Shown piece after piece: positions 24,822 through 33,364 of a DNA stretch of 64,000 nucleotides; the first letter of the stretch is position 1; each line of letters begins with the position of its first letter. Position numbers and translations under genes: made by a program. The DNA lies in contig CAZBJJ010000005.1 of the NCBI GenBank assembly GCA_964492245.1, positions 1 to 64,000 on the forward strand, given 5' to 3'. The notes under the pieces were generated by a model. It was given only the letters and a program-made list of their open reading frames with translations. It was not told the DNA's origin and did not search any database. This stretch comes from CAZBJJ01 sp964492245. Its GTDB lineage: Bacteria; Spirochaetota; Spirochaetia; Treponematales; Breznakiellaceae.

Positions 24822-26111
24822 CTATTGTTTTGCTAACTTTTGCCAGAGAATATTGCGAATTTCCTGCATGCCTATTTTGGCCTGGCTTGTGCTGGTAAAG
24901 GCATCAAAATAAAGTCCATTTATCGAAGAGTCCGCTTCTAAAGTGCTTAAAAAAAGTTCCTTCGCTTGAATATCGGGTTGGCGAGCATCCTGCAAGGCCG
25001 CGGCCCAACCAGAATCTCGGGCCAATTGCCAAAGAGTTTCGTCGGAGCAGACCCAGTTTAAAAAGTTAGACAACTCGACGTAGCGTTCTTGTTGCCTTTT
25101 ACTGCTTTGCTTGGCAGACAGGGCAAAGTTGGGCAGGAGGGCAATTATGTCGTGGATTAATAGGTAATTGCTGTCTTTACTGGCTGAACTGGCATAGGGA
25201 AAGGCGGCAGGTCGCATAGTAAATACATACTGATACGGCATTTCTCGACGATTTGCCAATGTCTGAATCAGGCCAATAATGCGTCCCTCTTCCAACAAAA
25301 TAGATTGATCCTCCTTTGTTTTTTCAAGCCAATCTTTGGGCAAAAGGCCCTCTTCGCTCCATTGGATTAGAGAATCGATGGCCCTGTTCCATGCGGGAAA
25401 AAAGTTTTGTAATTCCGATACCTCTTTACCCTGTTGGAGAAATTGCACTATGGAGGCATAGCTGGAAATGCCCCCTTGCTCAAGTATAAGGGCCGAAAGG
25501 ATGAGGCTTACAACCTCGTCCTCTTCGCCGGCAATAAACAGGGGGAACTTTGTGCGCAACTCTGGCGAGGCTAAAATTGCCCGCAGCGAGGAAAACCAAG
25601 AGGAACTGCCAGCTTTGTGTCCCAGGGTTGAGTCCCAGATCTGGTTTGTAGAAATTTCTAAATAATTTATTAAAAGTGGTAGGGCCCAGAGCCTATCTTC
25701 TCGGACAAGGCCAGTGCGTAGAGCGGGCGGAACTCGATGTTCTAAATTGTGGGGAATGCTGGCAAAGCTATTGGAATTTTCCTTAATGCCCTGGCAATTA
25801 TAAGTAAAGACGATATCGGGTCGCTTATTTCCAAGACCTGGTGAGCTCATCCTTGTTGCATAGTCTTCGAAATAGGGAAATTCCAAAACAATCAGTTTCC
25901 TGCCCTTTATGTCTCCCTTTGCTCGAACATTTTCATAGCCTTCGAAGAGTTTTAAAAATGCCTCGTGTTCACGGCTGGCCCTGTCGTTTCCAAAGCCAAC
26001 CAGGCCTATTACCAGTGGTCGGGGGCCTAGGGCAATAATGGTAAACAGCAGGCTCAATGCTAAAACAAAAACACCAAGCCCAATAAATAGTATTAGCTGT
26101 TTGCGTTGCAT
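24822..26111 (-). CDS. extracellular solute-binding-like protein, membrane anchored
   Basis: A 429-residue protein with an N-terminal hydrophobic anchor (about residues 6-28) and no lipobox Cys. The body resembles family 1 ABC solute-binding proteins in size and order: RPDIVFTYNCQGIKEN near residue 105, then LWALPLLINYLEISTNQ, the segment where such proteins bind sugar. No ABC permease or ATPase genes are adjacent, so it may use a remote transporter or act as a sensor ectodomain. It begins 12 bases after the TetR gene, probably in the same transcript. A TATACT box lies 6 bases before its ATG. Confidence 0.65.
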   Translation of the reverse strand: MQRKQLILFIGLGVFVLALSLLFTIIALGPRPLVIGLVGFGNDRASREHEAFLKLFEGYENVRAKGDIKGRKLIVLEFPYFEDYATRMSSPGLGNKRPDIVFTYNCQGIKENSNSFASIPHNLEHRVPPALRTGLVREDRLWALPLLINYLEISTNQIWDSTLGHKAGSSSWFSSLRAILASPELRTKFPLFIAGEEDEVVSLILSALILEQGGISSYASIVQFLQQGKEVSELQNFFPAWNRAIDSLIQWSEEGLLPKDWLEKTKEDQSILLEEGRIIGLIQTLANRREMPYQYVFTMRPAAFPYASSASKDSNYLLIHDIIALLPNFALSAKQSSKRQQERYVELSNFLNWVCSDETLWQLARDSGWAAALQDARQPDIQAKELFLSTLEADSSINGLYFDAFTSTSQAKIGMQEIRNILWQKLAKQ

Positions 26112-26123
26112 AGGCCTAGTATA

Positions 26124-26741
26124 TCATTGATTGTCCGAATTCGGCGATGCACAGATTAGTTTTTTAATGGTAAAATCTATACTTGGCTCTATGTCCTTTG
26201 TCGACTCTCGGCGCAGGACCACCAGTCTATAGATGCTGGCATCGATAAAATTAAAAATGGTGTCTACGAGGGTGCGGACCTTAACTTTAGGCACCTCGCC
26301 TTTTTCTATGCCTTCGATAAAGACACCGGCTAAAATATGGCGCAGACGGAGCGTGCGTTGGCGAACTCTTTTGTCGGGGTCGGTACCACTTTTGGAAATA
26401 TATAAAAGGTAGTTGTGTATAACGATAAGAAGTTTGCGATGCGACTGTAGGTGGCCAATTATCGTAAGCAACATTTTTTTTATTTTAATGTCGCTGGTAT
26501 ATTCATTGTGTTCTTTAATTGCAAGGAGGTTTTCTTCAACCTGTTCAAGCATTTGCTTTATACTGTAATTAAAAATATCTTTTTTATTTCGAAAATAAAT
26601 ATACAGGGTGGTACGCGTAATACCACAGCGGTCTGCAATTTTTTGAAAGGTTGCATCTTCGTATCCCTCATCAATAAAGACATCAATTGCCTTGTCCAGA
26701 ATATCTCTGCGCCGTTTCTCGTGTTCAACTACGATTGCCAT
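26124..26741 (-). CDS. TetR/AcrR-family transcriptional regulator
   Basis: A 205-residue repressor-type protein. The N-terminal helix-turn-helix is intact: RRDILDKAIDVFIDEGYEDATFQKIADRCGITRTTLYIYFRNKKDIF (spread over residues about 9-55), the standard TetR signature. The C-terminal ligand-binding half is unremarkable and its ligand is unknown. The start ATG at 26741 follows a GAGGGGG site. It overlaps the 3' end of the RNA methyltransferase gene by 17 bases and precedes the solute-binding-like gene, which it may control. Confidence 0.9.
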   Translation of the reverse strand: MAIVVEHEKRRRDILDKAIDVFIDEGYEDATFQKIADRCGITRTTLYIYFRNKKDIFNYSIKQMLEQVEENLLAIKEHNEYTSDIKIKKMLLTIIGHLQSHRKLLIVIHNYLLYISKSGTDPDKRVRQRTLRLRHILAGVFIEGIEKGEVPKVKVRTLVDTIFNFIDASIYRLVVLRRESTKDIEPSIDFTIKKLICASPNSDNQ

Positions 26742-27942
26742 GCCGGGAAACCCCCTCATACGTATATAAATATGATGGTATAGAACCACTGCCAATTTCT
26801 AAGATTCTCTGTGCTGCCCAGCCAAAATGGCTTTCGAAGCCGGGGTGTGCGGTAAGAATGACCAGCTTCCACTGGGGAAAGCGTTCTTTTAATATTGACA
26901 TGTTTTGGTACAGGGCCTCTGCCTCCTGCTCTTCGCCCATGCGCTGGCCCCAGGGTGGGTTGGCCACTAAAAGCCCTTCGTCCCAGCTGCGGTGAACGCT
27001 TAGAATATCCAAGTCCTTAAAGCTGGGATAAAAATTTTCCAGGGGCGAGGGCAGGTTAGCGGGCAGGGCGTCGTCGGCCTTAATGCCCGGGCTCGGTAAT
27101 TTGCCACTGGCCAGCTCGTAGGCACGGCGTAGGTTTGCGCGGGCTATAGTAATGCTGCGAATGTCCTTGTCGCTGCCAGCTATTCTGATGGTGTTAGAAA
27201 AATTTATCTTTTTTCGCAGGGCCTGTCGCAGTTCATCTTCTATAGTAGAATCGGTAAAGGGCAGGCTCGAGAGGGTAAAAGCCCTGCCCAGGCCAGGGGC
27301 ATAGTCCCAAGCATATAGGGCGGCTTCGACAATAAAGGTGCCCGAACCACAGAAGGGGTCGTACAGCGGGATTTTTCGTCGCCACATACTGTGCAAGAGG
27401 ATGCTGGCGGCAAGGGTTTCGCGCAAGGGGGCTGTGCCAGCCTCGCTGCGCCAATTCCGCTTAAACAGGGGCTGCCCACAGAGGTCTAAAAGTAGACAGA
27501 CGGTGTCTTTTTCTATATATACGCGAATGGTACAGCTGTCCTGCCATTGGGAAAGGCGTTCAAGGCCCCGATCCTGGCAGAGGACCTGGGCAATTGCCTT
27601 GTGGCAGACCGATTGAATACTTGTTTCGGCTTTTAACAGGGATTGCCGTGTGCGGACCTTGTCTATGAGCACTGAGTGGCTTTCGGGTATATAATCCTGC
27701 CAGCGAATTGCGGCGGTGGCATCGAAGAGTGCGCCAAAGTCCTTGGCCTCGAAACTGCTTACTTCTAAAAAAACACGGTCTGCGCTGCGCAGCGAAAGAA
27801 GGGCCATCCAGATTCCCCGAATATCTGCCTTAAAGCGGACACGCCCATATCCACTTTCCAGCACGCGAATCGAGAGTTTTTTTAATTCATTGGACAGTAC
27901 TTTTTCTGTTCCAAGGGCACAGAGGGCACTTAACTGGTACAT
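26725..27942 (-). CDS. RlmL/YpsC-type RNA (guanine-N2) methyltransferase
   Basis: A 405-residue class I SAM methyltransferase acting on 23S rRNA or a similar RNA. An N-terminal ferredoxin-like/THUMP RNA-binding part (about residues 1-150) precedes the Rossmann domain. The latter has PLYDPFCGSGTFIVEAAL (SAM motif I), AGSDKD (acidic motif) and VANPPWGQRMG, the NPPY-like catalytic motif of N-methyltransferases, here NPPW. The N-terminus ALCALGTEKVLSNELKKL is typical for the YpsC group. The exact guanine target cannot be set from sequence. Confidence 0.85.
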   Translation of the reverse strand: MYQLSALCALGTEKVLSNELKKLSIRVLESGYGRVRFKADIRGIWMALLSLRSADRVFLEVSSFEAKDFGALFDATAAIRWQDYIPESHSVLIDKVRTRQSLLKAETSIQSVCHKAIAQVLCQDRGLERLSQWQDSCTIRVYIEKDTVCLLLDLCGQPLFKRNWRSEAGTAPLRETLAASILLHSMWRRKIPLYDPFCGSGTFIVEAALYAWDYAPGLGRAFTLSSLPFTDSTIEDELRQALRKKINFSNTIRIAGSDKDIRSITIARANLRRAYELASGKLPSPGIKADDALPANLPSPLENFYPSFKDLDILSVHRSWDEGLLVANPPWGQRMGEEQEAEALYQNMSILKERFPQWKLVILTAHPGFESHFGWAAQRILEIGSGSIPSYLYTYEGVSRHGNRS

Positions 27943-28047
27943 GCTATCATTATTACATATAATGACGTTTTGTAAAAGCTAGGTAGTTTCCCGAACCTTT
28001 CACCTGGGCTTGTTGCTTTAAATAATTATATAGCAATGATATACGAT

Positions 28048-28836
28048 TTAGTCTTTAAGCAAAATCCAGCAAAGTTCGTGCTTATTGTTGTTTAAATGCA
28101 CTAATGTACTGCCGGGAATGGCGGCAAAGGCCCTGCTTGTATCTTTATCCCAGTCGCCCTGCATTTTTAAGGTGCACACAAAGTTTTTGCAAAGGCCCGA
28201 TTCCAGCCAGCCTTCTACCCAGGCAAGCAGGCGTTCGGGGTAGCAAATTACATCGCTGAATATCCAATCGAAGGGGCCCAGTTCCTCTGGCTTTAAGGTA
28301 AAGGCGTCGTGAGCTAAAAATTCTATGTTTGGCCGCTGCATAAGTTTTTTATCGAGGGGGCTTCGGTCGATGGCCAGAATATTGGCACCGAGTTGGTCGA
28401 GCACCCAGGTCCAGCCGCCGGGGCTGGCACCGGCATCTAGGCAACGCTGGCCGGCTGTGGGCCAGCGTCGCGCGAGGATAAGGGCCTCTTGCAATTTGCG
28501 GTAGGCCCTGCTGGGCGGGTTTATTCTGTCTTCGTAAAGATTGAGTTGGCCGGCGGGAAAGGGGCTGGAACAGAGGGCGCTGCCTAGCAGGTGGTTTTTA
28601 TCCAAGAGGGTCCAAGAGCCCATAGGGCTTTCGGGCAGAAGCCAGGGGAAGTCGCGAGGTTTTGTGTTGATATAGGGCAGTTGGTCTTGAATGAGCTTTG
28701 CACGCCGAAAGTTGTTCCATATAACCGGTGCCCAATTGCGCTGAATCTTGCGCAGGGCCTTTGCAGCCTGTCCGATAGAAGTGAATTCCAAAATAAAGGG
28801 TTCCAGCCAGATATTGCGGTGCCAAAATGTCTGCAC
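28048..28836 (-). CDS. RlmM-like 23S rRNA 2'-O-methyltransferase (start uncertain)
   Basis: FtsJ-fold SAM methyltransferase resembling RlmM and related enzymes. It has LDAGASPGGWTWVLDQLGA (SAM motif), FSDVICYPE (catalytic Asp), CTLKMQG (Lys) and NKHELCWILL (Glu). The coordinates given start at the first GTG, but no ribosome site precedes it. The same frame stays open upstream to 29091, adding about 85 codons that include FGPFYYRPGKLV directly before the conserved WHRNIWLEPF and a low-complexity repeat. No ATG, GTG or TTG occurs in that extension. An ATT or CTG start, or a frameshift, is therefore likely; with it the protein is about 347 residues, close to E. coli RlmM (366). Confidence 0.75.
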   Translation of the reverse strand: MQTFWHRNIWLEPFILEFTSIGQAAKALRKIQRNWAPVIWNNFRRAKLIQDQLPYINTKPRDFPWLLPESPMGSWTLLDKNHLLGSALCSSPFPAGQLNLYEDRINPPSRAYRKLQEALILARRWPTAGQRCLDAGASPGGWTWVLDQLGANILAIDRSPLDKKLMQRPNIEFLAHDAFTLKPEELGPFDWIFSDVICYPERLLAWVEGWLESGLCKNFVCTLKMQGDWDKDTSRAFAAIPGSTLVHLNNNKHELCWILLKD

Positions 28837-28887
28837 GAGCTTGCCGGGCCGGTAGTAGAATGGGCCAAATTGAGGGGGCAGCTCAGG

Positions 28888-28998
28888 GATGGCACTCGGG
28901 CTGATGGCACTCGGGCTGATGGCTGGGTCCTGGGGCGGCGAACCGATTTGTCCCTGGGGCGGCGCACTGGTTTGTCCCTGGGGCGGCGAACCGAAGAC
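28888..28998 (-). repeat. in-frame tandem repeats upstream of the RlmM-like GTG
   Basis: Three 24-base units (28927-28950, 28951-28974, 28975-28998) encode variants of Gly-Ser-Pro-Pro-Gln-Gly-Gln. Next to them 2.4 copies of an exact 15-base unit (28888-28902, 28903-28917, partial 28918-28923) encode Ala-Ile-Ser-Pro-Ser. All are in the open frame leading into the methyltransferase and preserve it. Confidence 0.85.
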
Positions 28999-29077
28999 TT
29001 CGTCTTCTAGGTGCTGGGGAAAATCACCGTCGCTCTGATAAATATGCGCATGCAGATAGTGAATGGCAATTTCCTGG

Positions 29078-30823
29078 CTATAGGTCCAAATCTAAATGAG
29101 CTGCTTTTTCCTTGGCATAGGCAATAAAGTCGTCCAGCAGCATGGGCGGCAATTGTTTGCCATCGCGTAGACGGATGGAGAGGCTGTTATCATCCATCTC
29201 TTTTTGCCCCACGACCAACATATAGGGAACTTTGCGGACCTGGCAATGCCGGATTTTAGCATTCATGCGCTCATCACCTAGTTCTGCACTTGCACGCAGG
29301 CCGGCACCGCGTAGCTTGGCCAAGACCTTTTTGGCGTACTCACTGTAGGCTTCGCCTACGGGGATAACGGCCACCTGCTCGGGGGCCAGCCACAGGGGGA
29401 AGGCTCCGGCAGTGTGCTCTAGGTAGACGCCAAAAAATCGCTCTATAGAACCCAAAAGTGCGCGGTGCACCATATAGGGGCGTTTTCTCTGGCCATCGCT
29501 ATCAATATAGGTCATGTCAAAGCGCTCAGGCTCGTTAAAATCGAACTGAATAGTGGTAAGCTGCCATTGCCGCCCAATGGCGTCGCGAATTTTCAAGTCG
29601 ATCTTTGGCCCATAAAAGGCGCCGCCACCCTCGTCAATTTCGTAGGCTAGGCCTTCTTTTTCCACCGCGTTGCGCAGCGACACCAAGGCGGTTTCCCACA
29701 TTTCGGGGGAGCCAACAGCCCCATTCCCCTCGGGGCGGGTCGCTAAATAGGCCTTAATTTCGGGAAACCCCAAGGTTTTGTGCATATGAAGTGAAAAACG
29801 CAGTACCTCGGAAATTTCACCTTCAATTTGCTCGGGTGTACAGATAATATGGGCATCGTCTTGGGTAAAGCCACGCACGCGCATAAGACCATGTAAGGTG
29901 CCAGATCGCTCGTAGCGGTAGACGGTGCCCAGCTCTGCCCAGCGCAAAGGGAGGTCGCGGTAGGAGTGCAGGCCATTGTTGTAGATCATGATATGAAAGG
30001 GGCAGTTCATGGGCTTGATGTAATAATCGTCTTTGTCGATTTCCATAGCCGAGTACATGCCCTCTTTGTAAAAACCCAGATGGCCAGAGGTCTCCCAGAG
30101 CCAGGACTTGCCCACATGGGGGGTAAATAAAAGTTCATAGCCGTTTTTATAGTGCTCATCGCGCCACCAGTTTTCCAGGGCCACGCGAAAGCGCCCGCCC
30201 ATGGGGTGCCAGTATACAAGGCCTGGGCCCGCTTCTTCGTGGGTGGAAAAAAGATCCAGCTCGCGTCCAAGTTTTCGGTGGTCACGCTTTTCGGCCTCGG
30301 CCAGCATTGCCAAGTATTCCTTCAATTCTTGGCCTTTTTCGAAGGCTGCCGCATAAATGCGGGTGAGCATGGGGCGTTTTTCGTCGCCGCGCCAATAGGC
30401 GCCTGCGACTGACATCAATTTAAATGAGTCCGGCTTAATATCTCGGGTGCTATCTACGTGGGGCCCGCGACAGAGGTCGGTAAAGTCGTCGTGGCTGTAT
30501 ATGCTAATGCTACCGTCTTCAAGCTCCTCGATAAGTTCCAATTTAAAGGGTTCATCGGCAAAGAGCTTGCGCGCCTCGTCCTTAGAGATTTCTTTTTTCT
30601 CGAAGGCCGCGTTTTTTCCAATTATCGAGCGCATTTCCTTTTCTATTGCGGGAAAGTCCTCGGTGGTAATAGCTTGGGGCAGTTGAAAGTCGTAATAAAA
30701 GCCATGTTCAATGGCCGGCCCAATGGCCACCTTGGTGCCGGGAAAAAGTTTAACCACTGCCTGCGCCATTATGTGGCTGGCGGAATGGCGAATGGTGTGT
30801 ACTGGAAAAGCTGTTTTAGACAT
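29078..30823 (-). CDS. thrS: threonyl-tRNA synthetase, TGS-less
   Basis: Charges tRNA-Thr with threonine in the cytoplasm. The 581 residues begin directly with the editing domain (HSASH at about 13-17 and CRGPHV near 120), so the N-terminal TGS domain of the E. coli enzyme (642 residues) is absent. The class II catalytic core is complete: zinc ligand Cys in KPMNCPFH, the motif 2 region, and motif 3 around HRALLGSIERFFG with a further zinc His. An anticodon-binding domain closes the protein. The ribosome site is GGAGGAA. The 3' end overlaps the start of the RlmM-like open frame. Confidence 0.96.
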   Translation of the reverse strand: MSKTAFPVHTIRHSASHIMAQAVVKLFPGTKVAIGPAIEHGFYYDFQLPQAITTEDFPAIEKEMRSIIGKNAAFEKKEISKDEARKLFADEPFKLELIEELEDGSISIYSHDDFTDLCRGPHVDSTRDIKPDSFKLMSVAGAYWRGDEKRPMLTRIYAAAFEKGQELKEYLAMLAEAEKRDHRKLGRELDLFSTHEEAGPGLVYWHPMGGRFRVALENWWRDEHYKNGYELLFTPHVGKSWLWETSGHLGFYKEGMYSAMEIDKDDYYIKPMNCPFHIMIYNNGLHSYRDLPLRWAELGTVYRYERSGTLHGLMRVRGFTQDDAHIICTPEQIEGEISEVLRFSLHMHKTLGFPEIKAYLATRPEGNGAVGSPEMWETALVSLRNAVEKEGLAYEIDEGGGAFYGPKIDLKIRDAIGRQWQLTTIQFDFNEPERFDMTYIDSDGQRKRPYMVHRALLGSIERFFGVYLEHTAGAFPLWLAPEQVAVIPVGEAYSEYAKKVLAKLRGAGLRASAELGDERMNAKIRHCQVRKVPYMLVVGQKEMDDNSLSIRLRDGKQLPPMLLDDFIAYAKEKAAHLDLDL

Positions 30824-30946
30824 GATGTTCCTCCGACTCCCCGAGTTTGCTCTTTAGCGGCGCTCTTTGTCAAGCTCGTAGCACTGTCCTGTTGGCTAGA
30901 GATCTTGCTTAGTGCATCAGGTGAAAGCTTCGGGATACTACTTTTT

Positions 30947-33190
30947 TTATAGGCCCAGGCCGTGAAGGTAGGCGTACAGGGCCATTTTACCCCGCATTGT
31001 CTGCTGGGGCGTAAACTCGCTGTGGGCCCAAGTCCAGCGGGTATTGTAACAGGCCTCGGCGCGCGGCCAGTCCTTAAGGGGCGGCCAGCCTTTTTCTGCA
31101 ATCCAAGAGGGACGGGCCATTATCAGCTTGCCCCAGTCGTGCGTGTTCATATAGGGGGTATGTCCTGGGTGTAGGCCCGGGCGGCCATCCCGCCTGCCAG
31201 AGGTGTAGGCGTTTTCTACCGAGCGGTATGTGGCCAGGGGGCTGTAGGCGGTGGTCATCTGAATCATGTTTAAAGGATTTCGTCCCATCCCCCAGTCGGC
31301 CTCTAATAGAAGGGCACGCAGCAGGTCTTGGCGCAGTATGTTTTCTGATGGCGAAACCAGATGGTGCGCCAGGATGATGCGCATTACGTTTTGCCCGGTA
31401 TGGAAAAAGCCCAAATCGCGATCGCTGGACCGCCGCGAGGGGCGCAGGGCCATATCCATGGCCTGGGCTCGGCCTGTCTCGATGGCAAGTTTGCGCAGAC
31501 GGTCTGCAAATTGTTCCCTTTTTGGATGGCGGCTACTGCCTAAATAGCCGGCGGTGGCCCAGATTTGGTCTGCATCGCGTATCGAAACTTCTGCAATGCC
31601 CCGAGAAATATGGGCCTGTTCTTCTATTATTTGTTCATAGGCTTCTTCCCCGGTTAGGTCCCATAAAAAGGCAGCAGCGGTCATTTTAAAATCCTGTCCG
31701 CGCATGCTGTTTAGTCCAAGGTTTTGAATGCGTCCTAGTTCTTCCTGGGGGGCGCGGTTGGCAACATCCCAGGCTTCCAATGCGGCTTGGGTATATTTTT
31801 TGCAAAGCGCATCCCGACCAGCAATCTTCAGACAGCTGGCATACATTGCGGCATTGACAGCATTGGCCCAGGCTGCGGTGCTGGTGGCATCGGCCTGATA
31901 GATAACTCCCTCTTCGTCTGGGTTTGTTGTGCCATGCGAGTAGCCTTCGCCGTCGCGGAGGGAAAGCCAGAAGTCGACTTCGTTTTGGGCCTCGTCTAAA
32001 AGATCGGGCAGGCCGTTTCCGGTCTCGGCAATGCCGCAGTCGTCGTCGCTGGGGCTGCCTTTCAGCAGATAATAGGGAAGTAGCATGTCGTATATACTGC
32101 TTACATGGCCCAAGTGCCGGTCCCAGTCGAGGGCGTCGCTGTGCCCGCCGCGCGATATCATATTTGGCTCGGCATCGGGTTTTACATAGGCGGCCCAAAA
32201 CTTTGGGGGGTCCCATTTGTCGCCCGGGGCAAAGGTTTTCCATTCGGGGTGCCAGGGGTGCATACTGGTGCGTAGGATTTTGCAGCCCTTGGGGTCCACC
32301 CCGGGGATGTAGCGGGGTTGGCGGGGTTCGGGGACAATATCTTCGCGTATTTCTTCGCCCAGGCGCATGTAATAATAGCCGCGCAGGTTGGTGTCGAAGG
32401 GGGCCTTCCAGCGTTTTTCATCAATTTCGAAAGGGGCTGTGCAGCCAATGCCTTTAATAGCTATGCGATAACTGCCGGCTTTTTTCGGCGAGGGGATGTC
32501 GGCAATCCAGTTTGTGGAGCCGGTCATATTTCCAAAGCCGGCTTCTTGGCCTGCGCCGGCGCCCCTCTCGAGTTTTCCGGCTATTTCTGCCCGGCCATCT
32601 TCGGCTATAAGCCAAATGGCCCTGCCTTCGAAGCTGGTATAATCGCGCGCTCCGCCACTGCCGCGCCAAAAGCTGAGGTCGCAAAAAAGTTCTTCCTGCA
32701 GTAGCGAAAAGCCGTGGAGGTTTATATGCAGGGCCTCGCTCTGGCTGGTAAAGGAATTAAATTTAATTTCCCAAGCACAGTTTTTTTCTAGGCCCATTGT
32801 CTCTTTTGCTATCAGTGTATAGCTCTTGTCTTCTTCCAAGGGTTCAGAGAGCTCAATGTAAAGTTCGTGGGCCACCGGTGTCTGGTATTCATAGTCGTTA
32901 AGGGCTTCGTTCCAGGGCAATTGGGCCATACCAGTAATTTTTGTCTTTCTATATATGGCAATTATTGTGGGGGCCTTCCCAGAACTGGCTGCCCGAAAGG
33001 CCCAGGATTCTGGTTTTTCGGCAAGCTCTGTGTCGAGTCTGCCCCAAAATTCTGCCCAGCTGTCGCCGGCTTCGTAATTGTTTGTATAGTCGGGGCGAAA
33101 ATTTTCCGCGTCCTCGGCAAAATAAACGGCCCCCTCCTGTACCCGCAGGCAGAGGGTTTGGGCATCGATGCTACTCAAAAAGCTGTTCAT
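30947..33190 (-). CDS. glycoside hydrolase family 9 protein, signal-less
   Basis: A 747-residue GH9 enzyme with an N-terminal Ig-like domain (about 1-290) and an (alpha/alpha)6 catalytic domain. The nucleophile-side motif reads RGGHSDALDWDRHLGHVS, in which the usual GD is LD but both Asp remain. It continues with LPYYLLKG and GNGLPDLLDEAQNEVDFWLSL. Near the C-terminus, AHSEFTPQQTMRGKMALYAYL supplies the catalytic acid Glu. There is no signal peptide or lipobox, so it probably acts in the cytoplasm on imported oligosaccharides (cello- or chito-oligomers). It stands alone between thrS and citrate synthase. Confidence 0.8.
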   Translation of the reverse strand: MNSFLSSIDAQTLCLRVQEGAVYFAEDAENFRPDYTNNYEAGDSWAEFWGRLDTELAEKPESWAFRAASSGKAPTIIAIYRKTKITGMAQLPWNEALNDYEYQTPVAHELYIELSEPLEEDKSYTLIAKETMGLEKNCAWEIKFNSFTSQSEALHINLHGFSLLQEELFCDLSFWRGSGGARDYTSFEGRAIWLIAEDGRAEIAGKLERGAGAGQEAGFGNMTGSTNWIADIPSPKKAGSYRIAIKGIGCTAPFEIDEKRWKAPFDTNLRGYYYMRLGEEIREDIVPEPRQPRYIPGVDPKGCKILRTSMHPWHPEWKTFAPGDKWDPPKFWAAYVKPDAEPNMISRGGHSDALDWDRHLGHVSSIYDMLLPYYLLKGSPSDDDCGIAETGNGLPDLLDEAQNEVDFWLSLRDGEGYSHGTTNPDEEGVIYQADATSTAAWANAVNAAMYASCLKIAGRDALCKKYTQAALEAWDVANRAPQEELGRIQNLGLNSMRGQDFKMTAAAFLWDLTGEEAYEQIIEEQAHISRGIAEVSIRDADQIWATAGYLGSSRHPKREQFADRLRKLAIETGRAQAMDMALRPSRRSSDRDLGFFHTGQNVMRIILAHHLVSPSENILRQDLLRALLLEADWGMGRNPLNMIQMTTAYSPLATYRSVENAYTSGRRDGRPGLHPGHTPYMNTHDWGKLIMARPSWIAEKGWPPLKDWPRAEACYNTRWTWAHSEFTPQQTMRGKMALYAYLHGLGL

Positions 33191-33323
33191 GCCCCTAGTA
33201 TAAATAATACACAGGCCCTTGCATACTGATAGCTATAATACAGGAAAAAGCCTGAATTAGGGAAAAATTAGAGATATTTGGGCCAGTGACATGCTTTATT
33301 CCTAGATTTTATTAAATTGTTTT

Positions 33324-33341
33324 GATAATCTTTAGATTATC
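33324..33341. promoter_or_regulatory. inverted repeat before the citrate synthase gene
   Basis: GATAATC at 33324-33330 and GATTATC at 33335-33341 form a perfect 7-base inverted repeat with loop TTTA, 24 bases before the citrate synthase start. It could be an operator or a small 5' hairpin. No regulator is assigned. Confidence 0.3.
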
Positions 33342-33364
33342 TTCGTATTTAGGAAGTAAAGCGT

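Noticed and set aside
30824..30946. Region before thrS examined for a T-box or attenuator
   Set aside because: No specifier loop, T-box sequence or terminator/antiterminator pair seen. A TTGACA is present but without a good -10.
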